Shown here: in pieces, positions 1 through 10,560 of the stretch
How positions within the stretch are numbered: the first letter of the stretch is position 1
Layout: each line of letters starts with the position of its first letter
Source of the DNA: Sphagnum compactum
Taxonomy: Eukaryota > Bryophyta > Sphagnopsida > Sphagnales
DNA: 64,000 nucleotides
NCBI GenBank assembly: GCA_965153455.1
Contig: OZ234502.1
Coordinates: 12,245,495 to 12,309,494 of the forward strand
Direction: 5' to 3'
Made by a program: the position numbers and the translations under genes
The notes under the pieces: generated by a model
The model's input: the letters and a program-made list of their open reading frames with translations, nothing else
Told to the model about the DNA's origin: nothing
The model's database searches: none

Positions 1-2774
1 CCACAACTGTTGCTTGCTGCTGCTGCATTGACAATATCTGCCCTGCCATGGGAGATTCTGAATCTTGAGCTGCAAGAAGATTGTAGTGAGAAGAATCTTC
101 TGCAGCTGAGATTCTTGCCTGATCATCAGGATGCAGCTGATGATGATGCTGATCAATTGTTGCTGCAGCAGCAGGGACAGCTACAGTTTGGTCACAGCTA
201 GCAGCTGCTGACTCAGGTAGAAACTCACACCATTTCATCACCATGTCAGATTCACAACATTCTCTGATTGAGAAACTCACAATGTTCTGATCACCATTCT
301 CCTGCATCTGATTCAAGCTTGGTTGCTGCTCATGGGTGACTGCAGCTGGGATTGGATGATGATGATGAAGATGAGATGTGGCGCTGGAAGAATTATTCAG
401 CTTGTCTAGGAAATTTGGCCACTGGAGGAAGTTACTGCAGCTATCAAACAGCTGCTGCTGCTGATGCTCATGTGCCGCCATGATTCCTCCAGGGATTGAA
501 GTCATGATGCTCATCTCTTTGTTGGTGCTGGTGGTGCAGGAGCTACTAGCGGTGCTGCTGTCCCAGTGATACTGATCACCGGACGTTCTTCCCAGAAGCA
601 TGAGATCAGAGGAGCTCAAATCATTTTCTTCTGCACTACCGGGAAGAATGTCATTGATCATGATTATGTTCTCGACTGCAGCTGACGACGTACCTGCTAC
701 AGTATAATCCATATCATGCAGCAGACCCCCGCGCGGATTCAGTTGATGAGCAGCTCCATGCTTCAGTACCGAGTCTGCAGCTAGATGATGAGGAGGTCGA
801 GCTGGAGCTTCCGCGAGTAGTGATCCCAGTCTCACCCCGCAGCTACTCATAGTTGCTGCAGTGATGGAGCTCAAATCGCCTGCAGCAGCTGCTGCTGCTT
901 GGTGTTCATGGAGGAAATCGTCTGATGCAGCACCACGAAAGCTCTGATCGGATGTACCTGGCGCTATAGCCGCCTGTGCTTTGTTTGAGATTAAGCTCTG
1001 AGGTCCAAGCTTCTTCCTCGGGAACATGATCTCTTCCAGTCCTGCTGCAAGAGCCGACGGGCATGCATTACCGAGGACCTGAAATTCTTGAGCTTGTAGT
1101 GCACCTGCACCCTGCAGCTGGGGCTGCTTTTTTTGCGAAGAGCCGGATGTGGAAGCTTGAAGCTGGAGCTGCCAGAAGTCATGAGGATTAAACGCAGCAG
1201 CAGTTACCTGCTGCATTGTTGTTGTTGCAGCTGAAGAATCTAGTAGTGTGTCCGGCTTCACAGCAGCTTGATCCGGGTTGATCATGCCTTGATCCTGCTC
1301 AGATTCCAGGAAAGTTGATTTCGACTTCTGCATCATGCCCAGGAAATGCATTGAAACAGAATCATGATCCGTGGAAGAAATGGTAGCTGCTGCTGGATCA
1401 GGAGCTGCTGCTGCTGCTGCTGCTGCAGCTTTTAAAGCGGACGTAGTACCGGCGCTCTGCAAGTTGAACCGGCGATGTATCATGTTAGATCCGACGCGTC
1501 CGGGACGATTGTTGCTCATCAGCAGCTGCAGCGTGTCCAGAAACTTGTCAGCTGGGAAAGATGCGGCCCCTGCAGCATGATGTTGCTGCTGCTTCCTATC
1601 GACAATAGTACCCAGTGGAGAATTCCTCGCAGAGGTGGTGGAGAAAAGCTGCGCCTCATGGTGGTCCATGGGTCCCGCGCCGACGAGAGAATTGAGCTTG
1701 CTGCAGTGAGCTGCTGCCTGATTACTCAAGATCAGATTGAAGTCGGAGCTGGTGGTGAATCTAGTGAAGCTCGCGGGACCGTGATTTGAAGCAAGATGAA
1801 TGCAGCTGCTGCTGCTCACAGCTGCAGGTGCGACAGTAGTAGGGAGTCCGCCAGCAGAATCCAAGCTGTTGGTCGACGCTGCAATGAAAGGAGGAGGTGG
1901 GTGGAGCTGCATCATCATCTGATGCGAAGAAGTCGCAGCTGGACCTCGAGCATGATGATGTTCATGAGCTTGCAGCTCAGTTGCAGCACCCGCGCTGACA
2001 AAATGCTTATGAGTTTTGGGATCAATTCCAACTTGTCGCAACTTCTTTTTGATGCACGAATTCCAAAAGTTTTTGATCTCATTGTCTGTTCGACCAGGAA
2101 GATGCGTCGCAATCTGTGACCATCTGCAGGCATCATCAGACACGATCATCAAAAAAAAAACGGACTTCGGTATAGATCTGCATAGCAATTAGGAATGCTC
2201 AGGGATTCAAAGCAGCGGAGTCCTAGATCCAAAAATTGCCAGCATCATTCATGTGATGGAAGATCATGATGAATGTGCAGTGCAGTGAAGAAGAAGTTCA
2301 AGAGCTCAAATTCTCGAGAGCAGCAGCGAGGTTGAAAATTTCTTTTTTTCTTTTTTTCAGTAGACCTGTTACCAAGAACAGCATGTAGATCGATGATGAG
2401 ATTCTCCTCGGAAGACGAGAACACGCCCCTCTTCAAGTCGGGTCTCAAGTAGTTGATCCATCGCAACCTGCAGCTCTTCCCACATCTCTGGAGACCTGCA
2501 AAAGCAGCAGTAAATCATTGAGCCTGAATTTAGCAAATGTGATGGAGATGGTGATCAAGCATCGAAGGAAGTTCGGCATGAAGTGATTGTGGAAGGAATG
2601 TGAGCATACAGGAGAGTAGTAAGCAAGATGTTGAAGCTCACCTGCTTGTTTGGGTACAGCGCTCCAGCACCCATGACCATGCTTTGTTATATGACGCACC
2701 AGCTTCTCGTCTTCGTCAGGTGACCACAGTCCTTTCTTCAGCTTCTGCTTGTGGCAGCAAGAATGTCGACCCAT
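1..2774 (-). CDS. R2R3-MYB transcription factor, 3' end beyond the window
   Basis: Nuclear DNA-binding regulator. Three exons are visible: 2774-2642, 2495-2366 and 2123 to the window edge, with introns 2641-2496 and 2365-2124. The start is the first ATG in frame and gives MGRHSCC, the usual plant MYB start. R2 has Trp at residues 17, 37 and 57. R3 has Phe70 in place of the first Trp, as is normal in plants, then Trp89 and Trp108. Exon 1 ends at the usual KQAG/LQRCG junction. The sequence around [20 protein letters not shown], then LHAVLGNRW and [13 protein letters not shown] resembles the MYB61/MYB50/MYB86 group (established family knowledge; subgroup is an inference). Exon 3 stays open for 2,123 nt with no stop, so the protein has at least 795 residues, about twice the usual length for this group. 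The tail is rich in Ala, Gln, His and Ser. The donor of intron 2 (GTCTAC) is weak, but the junction restores GNRWSQ. Confidence 0.9.
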
Positions 2775-3700
2775 GGATGGATGGCTCGGCCGAGATGCTT
2801 TTGACAATGATGCCGGGATTGCAGGAGCTCATGAGAAACGGATCAGGCAGATGCCCGTACTCCACCAACAGCACGGACGGACGGACGGACGGACGGGGGA
2901 TAATGTACTGTCAGGACTCATCAGCAGCAGCAGCAGCAAAAGCATCGTCAGGCGCGGCGCAAAACACGGGGAGAAGCAAATTTCATGGGGGCCATGGGCA
3001 CTGGTCATGCACGAAGCGTGTGGAAAAGATTCACCTGGGAGCTTGCAAAACAAGGATCGCCTCCAAGGATCTCCTCGATGCCTCCGCTGGCCTGTCACAC
3101 ATGCTTCATGCGCCGCACTGGTCGCTGTCTAGATCGCGTCATGCGCTTGTCCTGGTTCTCGCCGTGGTACGGCCGGGAATCATGGCCCAGCACTGGTTCT
3201 TGTGTTCCTGCATGACGTCTTGCTTGCGACATGGTTGCGGTTTGCTGATCGTGGCCGATCGCACGGCACGTACAATGGGGGTACAATTTGTAGTGTGTTT
3301 GTTTGTCTTCCAGGCTCTTCTTCTTCTTCTTCTTCTTCTTCCCTCAATCTTCTTCTTCCCACATGAGTGCGTTATGGGGGGAGGAAAACGCGGCCAGAAT
3401 CCCGGTCCAGATTGCGATCTCATGACTGCTCGCCGACTGTGTGCAGCAGCACTCCCAACAAACTTGTCATGCAGGAACTGTTGCTTGCTCCTGCTTGCTT
3501 GCTTGCTGCGTCGACAATGCAAAATCGACATCCAGGCTGCAGACGTGACGCGAAGTCTTATAAGCCAAATCTCCTGTGATCTTGATGCCAAGCACAAGCT
3601 TGCTAACATCGCATTTTGTGGGTGATGCATTCCTGTAGACCTCATGAGTAATTAGGGTTCTTTGGGTTCTTCTTTCTGTTGTTGCAGGTTGCACATCCAG
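2775..3700 (-). promoter_or_regulatory. Upstream region of the MYB gene with simple repeats
   Basis: This stretch lies 5' of the MYB start and should hold its leader and promoter (inference from position). It contains a CGGA tetranucleotide run at 2874-2896, a CTT run at 3315-3342 and a short GCTTG repeat near 3485-3510. A long open frame on the plus strand is antisense to MYB exon 1, has a skewed composition and shows no recognisable domain, so I do not call it a gene. No TATA box could be assigned with confidence. Confidence 0.4.
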
Positions 3701-6429
3701 CACTACTCAAAGTAGAGATCATCATGTGTGGATTGTGGCGAGCTCGCATGAAGCAAAGATCCATCCAAGCCTTTGCAGCATACCTCTTCACAGGTTTGCA
3801 ACCAGCTTTACCTCCAGATCTGCAAGAGTCTGGATTGAATCTGAATTTGATTCTGTAGTGGCCGATCTTGGTAAGCAGAAAGATGGACTGTACCTGCTGT
3901 TCAAACATCTGAAGCTTGAAAAAATCTACAGCTATGTCTAATCTGTGGTACTGCACCCCCTTTGCAGAATGTACAACATCTGCAAAGTTCTCAAGGTCCA
4001 TACAATCACAAATGCTAATTGAAAAGAAACTCTTCACAGGAGGAAAACTTCAAGGTGAAGAAATGTACAATGGATCAATGTCATCATACATGTGTGAAAG
4101 AATCCTCTGCTTGCCAGTTGACTCAAATCAAATCATTCTATGATATAAAAAGAGTCCCAGACTTTGACTCACGTTGTTCATATTTTTCTTGCCTGAATTA
4201 GACTTTCTGCTATGGCTCACTGTGGCATCTCCTGAAACAGCACAAGTAGGAGTGAGGTGAACTGCAAAGGTGGTTGTGGTGATGAACACAACCAGTGGGT
4301 GTGAAAGCTCAGCCTTGCCCATTTGCGCCTTGACATGACTTAGTCTGGTTAGTTCAAAATTCCCATCCTCTAGTTCTATACTCAGGAACCAGAGAGAAAG
4401 AATCGAAAGGCATTGTTGTGTTGTGTATTGTACTGAAGTTGTAGCCACAGAAAGTGGGGGAAAGGAAGGAGGGGTCATGAACATTGTGGTGAGGAACCAA
4501 ACTCAAGACATAAACACAGTTGCAATGGGTAGACCTGTGTGTAGAGCTGTCAAAATGCTCTACCCCTTGGTGGGAGTGGCTGTCAGCAAGGTCTGATGGG
4601 TTGTTAGACTGTGTCTAGAGCTGTCAGAATGCTCTACCCCCATCGGTGGGAGTGGGCCTTGGCATGCTGGCGTTGAAGGTTTTGGTTCTCATCTTCCTCA
4701 TCTCCTTCATCATCATCAAGATCAGCACCACCCCTAAATTTCCTTATCTCCTTCTCATTGCTCTTAGTCCTTGGGGTCCTAAAATTGGCCCACCATCCAT
4801 ATACCTCTCTCTGTGGTATCTGCAGGCTTCTTGCTGCTGTTTTATATGTTCAACTTCCCCATAAAACTCATCAGATTGGTACCCTTTTTGCATACCTCTC
4901 TCCCAGAGCTCTGGCACCTGTCACCACAGTTTGTCCAGCAAGCGTTAAATTGGTTGCCCCTTCACCCCCACTCACAATCAGAGTACAGTGGGCAAATCCT
5001 GTATTGTGGACAGCAGCACAGTCATCCAGTGTCTCCGCAGGCTGCACCTTGATGGATAGTTGTACTAGTTAGGTAGAAGAAAACCTTCAATGGAAAAACT
5101 CTGAAAGCATCTCAGCCACAAATGCCTCACTTCCACTACTAAGATGGAATCATCTGCCCTGCAGACGTGTTGTGAAGGTCCATCTTCACTGGTTGATTCA
5201 AAGAGCTTGAAGTGCCAAGAGATGAATCTAGTGTAAGGACAGGAACAGGAACCTCACAGCTAAACTAGGTGAAGTCCAAATACACACCCATGTTCTGAAA
5301 ACTCCTTCCAGAAAAGAGAAAGTAAATGAGAAGACAAAAGTGTCATACAGCCCGCACTGAAATAGTGGGCACACATTTCTTTGCTTGGGTTTGTGTTCCA
5401 AGCTGTCCATCAGACTTATCACCATCAAAATTCACCAACTGCAACTTGACCAGGAGCTTTGTGAACATTCAGAGTTATTGTAATACAAAATCATGCCATA
5501 TCTCACCAGAGCCTGGTTTGCTCTTTGTCAGCATTTATGCAGCAATAGATGAGTGTACTGCCTACATTATCTATTTGAAGAAGAACCCTATTAAAGCCTT
5601 CATACTGATCAACAATTGCCAGAAGAAAACTGAAACATCAAAGATTCCATAAAGGTTGGTAGACAAACAGCTTTAGAGATTAATGTCTCTGGAAAAACAT
5701 CCTGATTGCAAGCAGATAGATGCCATGGCAGCATGAGATTAGAACAGAAGAAAGTGCAGCATCAGAATTTCCTTCTTTTTCAAACGAGATGACCAGAGTA
5801 CAACCATATTTGCATTGTAGGTGATGGTACCATCCTCTCTTTACTTACAACTATTGAATAAAGCCCACTGCTATGAAATGTCGAACACCTTAAACCCTAA
5901 ACCCTGAGCTAGCAGTATCATCTAAGAGCATTTGATTGAAAGGTCAAATGCAATGAAGGAATCAGACTGGGTTTGACTACTTTGCAATTCATCTCACTCC
6001 ATGCTGAATTCTGAATTCCAACTGAATTCTGGCCTTGGGTAGGTAGGGAGGTTTATGGCCAACCCAAAAGAAATACTTTATGTCCAGGCTCAAGGACACT
6101 CTCAACAAACTTGCACACATTCTTGAGTGCACATTCTTGAGTGCAGATTAAAAAATACACATGAGTTCAAGTCATACCTGGGATCCATCCTTAATCAAAG
6201 AGAGATGTCAGACTGACGGTGTCCATCTCAGTACACGGCGTCAAAGGAACTCGAAGGAACCATGAAACCCAAAGAGGTTCCACTTACCAAAACATAATGG
6301 ATTTTGGAAAATTCTTCTTTTGTATTTTGAGTTGCTTATTTGCATGAACCTGCCTGGAGCTGCTCAGTGTGCATTCAGAGAGTGTAAAGCACTCACCAGG
6401 CTGACAATGTGGGTTGCGTATAGGGGTTA
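3701..6429. other. Intergenic, no gene recognised
   Basis: Only short open frames with no recognisable domain occur here. Base composition is closer to the genic parts of the window than to the AT-rich parts, so untranslated or non-coding transcripts are possible. A plant telo-box (AAACCCTAA) lies at 5892-5900. The 74-bp duplication at 4.54-4.66 kb is listed separately. Confidence 0.5.
4536..4664. repeat. Two-copy tandem duplication, period about 74 bp, with palindromic core
   Basis: A block starting TAGAGCTGTC at 4542 recurs at 4616 with few changes, including the following GTGGGAGTGG stretch. Each copy contains a short inverted repeat, TAGAGC then GCTCTA, about 9 bases apart. The origin is unknown. 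Confidence 0.75.
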
Positions 6430-6585
6430 GGGGAAGGCCTGCTCCCCAGGGCCTCCACTAATTTCAGGGTTGTAGCCTCCTGCTCCCCAGGGCCTCCACT
6501 AATTTCAGGGTTGTAGCCTCAAAGGCCGACTATCCAAGGGTGTTGCGCAAAAATTAGGGGAGACTCGCTGGAGCAGGCCATCCCC
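6430..6585. mobile_element. Short MITE-like element with 16-bp inverted termini
   Basis: The left end GGGGAAGGCCTGCTCC (6430-6445) is mirrored at 6570-6585 with one mismatch. Flanking bases are TTA on the left and TAA on the right. These resemble the TWA target of PIF/Harbinger elements but are not identical direct copies. Inside is a perfect two-copy tandem duplication of 41 bp (6438-6478 and 6479-6519), which overlaps the left terminus. There is no coding capacity. Confidence 0.5.
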
Positions 6586-7029
6586 TAAACTCAAATGGTG
6601 GAAGGTCTGCATCAGTGTTGCATGGGTATCTGAAAAGTGATGAGAATCAGCCAGGGTTTCAAACTGGTTCTCATCTTGAATATCTTAGGGTATCACCAAG
6701 TGTGATGCTTTTTTTGAAACCCATTCAGAAGTTCTCATTGGGCTCAGAATTGCCCATTTGAAACCCTTCCACTTTTTTTACAAAAAACAAATTGATACCC
6801 TGTCCAGGTATTCAAAACCAGCAAGGTCCAGGTGTCAGTAGGTGTAATGTTAGTAGTTGGTAGTGATAGGTAGGGTTAGGGGAAAAAAAAAAGGTTTGCA
6901 GGAGGCGCCACAAAGTCATTGCTTCTGCAAAGCTACCCCTTACCCTTTACCCATTCTTTCTTCTCTTCTTATGAATCGACAAGCAAGGAGTGTTTAGTAC
7001 AACTTAGAGTGTGATTATGTGTTTTTTTT

Positions 7030-7562
7030 ATGCGCAGTCTTGTTGTTTGTCGATGTCTCATTGTTGTGCACTCTTGTTGTTCATTATTGTCACATTGTTG
7101 TGTGCTCTTGGTGCTCATCAATGTCTCCAGGTGCTATGTTGCACGCGCTTGTTGTTCATCAACACCTCCTTGTTGCGCGCTCTTGTTGCTCGTCCGTGTC
7201 TCCTTATTGTGCTATTTTGATGCTCATTGGTGCTTTTTTACTATGCACTCTTGTCGCTCATCAATGTATTGTTGCTATGCACTCTTGTTGCTATGCACTT
7301 TTGTTATTCGTTGGCATCTCCTTGATGTACATTCTTCGTGCTTGTCGACACCTCCTTTGCTGCACACCTCCTTACTCATCAATGCTTCAAGTCCACGTAC
7401 TTTGTTGACCCCCTAGTGCTCTTCATCACCTCCTTGTTGTGTGCTCTTGTTGCTCATTGGCACCTCCTTGCTACGCATTCTTGATGTGCACTCTGCACCT
7501 CCTTGTTGTGCGCTCCTACTGTTCGTTGGCACCTCTTTGCTATGCACTCTTGATATTCTTTG
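7030..7562. repeat. Degenerate minisatellite, period about 34 bp
   Basis: A unit of the type TGTGCACTCTTGTTGCTCAT followed by CACCTCCTTG recurs with starts near 7032, 7066, 7101, 7140, 7174, 7208 and 7243, and again at 7439, 7472, 7507 and 7541. That gives roughly 15 diverged copies. Because 34 is not a multiple of three, all three plus frames stay partly open and yield Cys/Leu/Ser-rich peptides that change frame with each unit. These look like an artefact of the repeat rather than a protein. Confidence 0.75.
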
Positions 7563-8099
7563 GTCCTTTTCAAATTGGCATTTCACTTGTGCATTTCTTT
7601 GTGTAGATGTGGAAGAAGACAATTTTCAGCTTCTTTTTCAACTCCAAAGTATTTTTCTAATTTTGTTTTAAAAAATTATAGCTTTTTTCTTTGAAGTGTT
7701 CCTTTTTTTCATTTTTTTCATTTTGTTGTTGTTTTTCTTTTTTTGTTGTCCTAATTTGCTTTCAAAGATGTGTCTTCAATTTATTTTCTAATTTTTGTTT
7801 TTATTTTGATGAGACATGCTTTGGAAAAAATAATTATCCATATTGATTGTTTGACATGTTGTGTGTGTTGTGTCATGTGCAGGACTAAAACCCACTTGCA
7901 CAAAAAAATTCATGCATTAAAACTTTTTTTTCATATCTTTGACATCCAAATTTTTGAAAATGCTTGTAATTGTTTTGACAGTTTTTGTTTCATATTCCTT
8001 GCATAGATTAAGCAACTAAAAACAAAATCCATAATTTTGGTTAAATTTATATTTATTGCTAATTTCTTTTCCAACTTATTGGATATTTGTTAAGAAATG

Positions 8100-10560
8100 G
8101 AGTCAAACTAAAATGAAAATGTAATCTTAATTAATGATGAAAATGAAATGTGTTTCAATGAATGGAATATCCAAGATGATTTTGAATGGAATTTTTCAAA
8201 CAAAACGAAAAACAATAGAAGAAATAATAGAACCAAACAAAAGAATGAAATGGAAACAAAACAATTTAAAAATTACATGTTCAAAGAAAAATATGGAGAG
8301 GTCATTATAAAATTATAATTTGTAGGGCTTTTTTTTTAAATGATAATAAAGAAATTAATCATGGAAACCTTCAAGTCATGAGATGTTTGTTTTGTTACAA
8401 TAGTCCTATGCATGTTCCTAATCCAAACACCAAAAAAACGAAAAGGACTTATATCATATTATAAAACATATGGAATAACAACTTTGAAAAAAAAAAAGTG
8501 CATGAAAATCATGCTATAATTGTCAAAAATTTTGAAGAGGAGCTAAATGGTCTAATAAAAGGAACTCTTGAAAAACAATTAACAAAGAAAAGGCCTAATG
8601 TCTTAGACAATGCAATATCTAATTTTTTTACTATCAAAGATCCATTCTAAAAAGATGATGTGTAACAAAAAGGCTTTTTGCAAAACCTTGACCTTTTAAT
8701 TGTGAAAAATCAATTGCCATTGCAGTTTGTGGAAAGTGTTTGGTTCAAATCTTTGATTTTACATTTGTGTCCCTAAGTTGTTTTCCCTTTTAAAAAGTAT
8801 TTTATTCATTAGATTTCACCTAAATTGGTGAAGAAAACAAAAAATATATATGTTTTACCAAAATTAATAGATTGTGTATATTTACAATAGCAAGTTTTGA
8901 TTTATCAATGTCCAAGGGGGCACAAGATATTTTGCTCTTGTGATTAACTTCTTGGAATCTAATTGGTAGCCTAAACAAATGACTATTGGGCAATTTAAAG
9001 CAACAGAAACTATTGGTGAAGCCTTGGCCAACAATATGGTAAGATTAATTGATCAATGTGTATTGATAAAAAAATTGTTGCATATGTGAAGGATGAGAAG
9101 TCGAATTTGAATGTTGCTTTGAAATTAATTGTGAAATGTGAAGTTTTAAGTTTGGATGAAAGTTTCCAAGGCACTTGTTTTGGCCATGCATTTTCTAAAG
9201 CATGTTAGTATGTTACAACTAATGAAAAGGTTTGCAAAAACTCTAAATTTATTTCCATCAAGTTTGTCGAATCAAATTTTTAAAAATGTATAACTTGATT
9301 GAATGAGAGAAAGGCAAATAAGAATGGAATAAAGCTTGTTTGAATTCAAACATCCGCCCTAAAAAATAGAACACTCCAATGAAGACAAGGTGAATTTTTT
9401 ATTTTTCACAAATTAATTTTCTTATTTTTTATTTTCTACTTTAAGGTTTTTTTCTTTGTTATTCAATTATGTTTGTTTGATACATATATTAACATTGCAT
9501 GTGTAATTTTGGTTGTAGGTTTTTAGTAAAATCATTATGTCCAAAAGGCCTTACAATTCAAAGATGTTATTATCTTTTTTTACAATATGCAAAATATTGT
9601 TAGAATCAGTGAGGGGGGTGCCACCTCTTTTTATTTTGCACATTTTCAAATATTGTGGATTGTCTTTCTCTTATTGTGAGTGCTTGTGTTTTGAACCATT
9701 ATAATAGCCATTGATTATTGTCTAATGCATTATAGTCTACCATTACTGTGTGCTTGAAATGCAAGGAAGAAGTTACAAACCCACCTATGCAAGTTAATTT
9801 AATTGATGATGATTATGGGAATATTTGCCTTTGAGTTATTTGTGATCCTTTGGCATCTTTCCTTTCTGTGTTGAAAAGATATGAAGAAAGAAAAACTCAC
9901 AATATGTTATGTTTAATGCTAAATTCAAGATTTAAGAACCTTTGTCTAATATCTTCTTTTATTAGCGGTGAAGAAAGGCTAAGGATTTTTGAAAAATATG
10001 ATAAATGATCATTATATCTTATGTTTTTGAAATGTATCATTATTCACACCTTATGTCAAAATGTGAAGTTGGATGTGCATATCAAATAGCAAATGCAATT
10101 CTAATCTGGATATTTTTTAATTAACTCCTAGCACAAATGAACCAACAACAAAACTTATTATCAGAAAATTGTTGATTTTCAAATATTACCAAGTGAATTC
10201 TAGAGTAATCAAGTGTCTTTTTCAATGGTGGGGAAAACATGAAGCCATGTTTCATACTATTGATTTTTTGACCTACCAAATCTTAAGGATTGTTGAGTCC
10301 TAAATTAAGATTGAAAGGATTCTTTCTTTAGCAAACATACTTATAAACTTGAGGAAATGTTGTTTATAATTAGACAATTTAGAGAGATTGATTTTTATGA
10401 ACAAAAATTGAGCAAATGATTTAAAAATTGATTGTAAACCACCTTTCAATTTTATGGAGCTAATTGGAAAAGATTTAGATTTTGAGAAGTCTCAAAAATT
10501 TGAAGGTTTTTTTAAATGAGATGAACTTGTGGACATATCAAATATTAGCAAAATTTATTT
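8100..10560 (+). mobile_element. Decayed hAT transposon, BED-finger transposase relic
   Basis: Conceptual translation, allowing frameshifts and stops, gives hAT transposase blocks in the normal order. A BED-like zinc finger lies near 8,375-8,540 (MRCLFCYNS, then VHENH). A block with LPLQFVESVWFKSL follows near 8,710. Near 8,900-9,060 come SMSKGAQDI and TIGQFKATETIGEAL, then AYVKDEKSNLN and SFQGTCFGHAFSKAC at 9,080-9,210. The C-terminal dimerisation region lies at about 10,215-10,500 (HEAMFHT, then SQIKIERILSLANIL and NLERLIFMNKNW). In-frame stops (for example after FSKAC) and several frameshifts make it dead. Terminal inverted repeats and the 8-bp target duplication could not be located, so the ends are approximate. 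AT-rich stretches between blocks may be former introns. Confidence 0.8.

Noticed and set aside
2600-3625. A 341-codon open frame on the plus strand
   Set aside because: It is antisense to MYB exon 1, covers its promoter repeats, does not start at ATG in a credible context, and shows no domain.
5885-5905. Telomere-like TTTAGGG repeats
   Set aside because: Only about two units, so a telo-box at most; no evidence of an interstitial telomere array.
7019-7416. Cys-rich proteins of about 130 residues
   Set aside because: Two overlapping frames have the same composition because of the 34-bp repeat. This is a repeat artefact.
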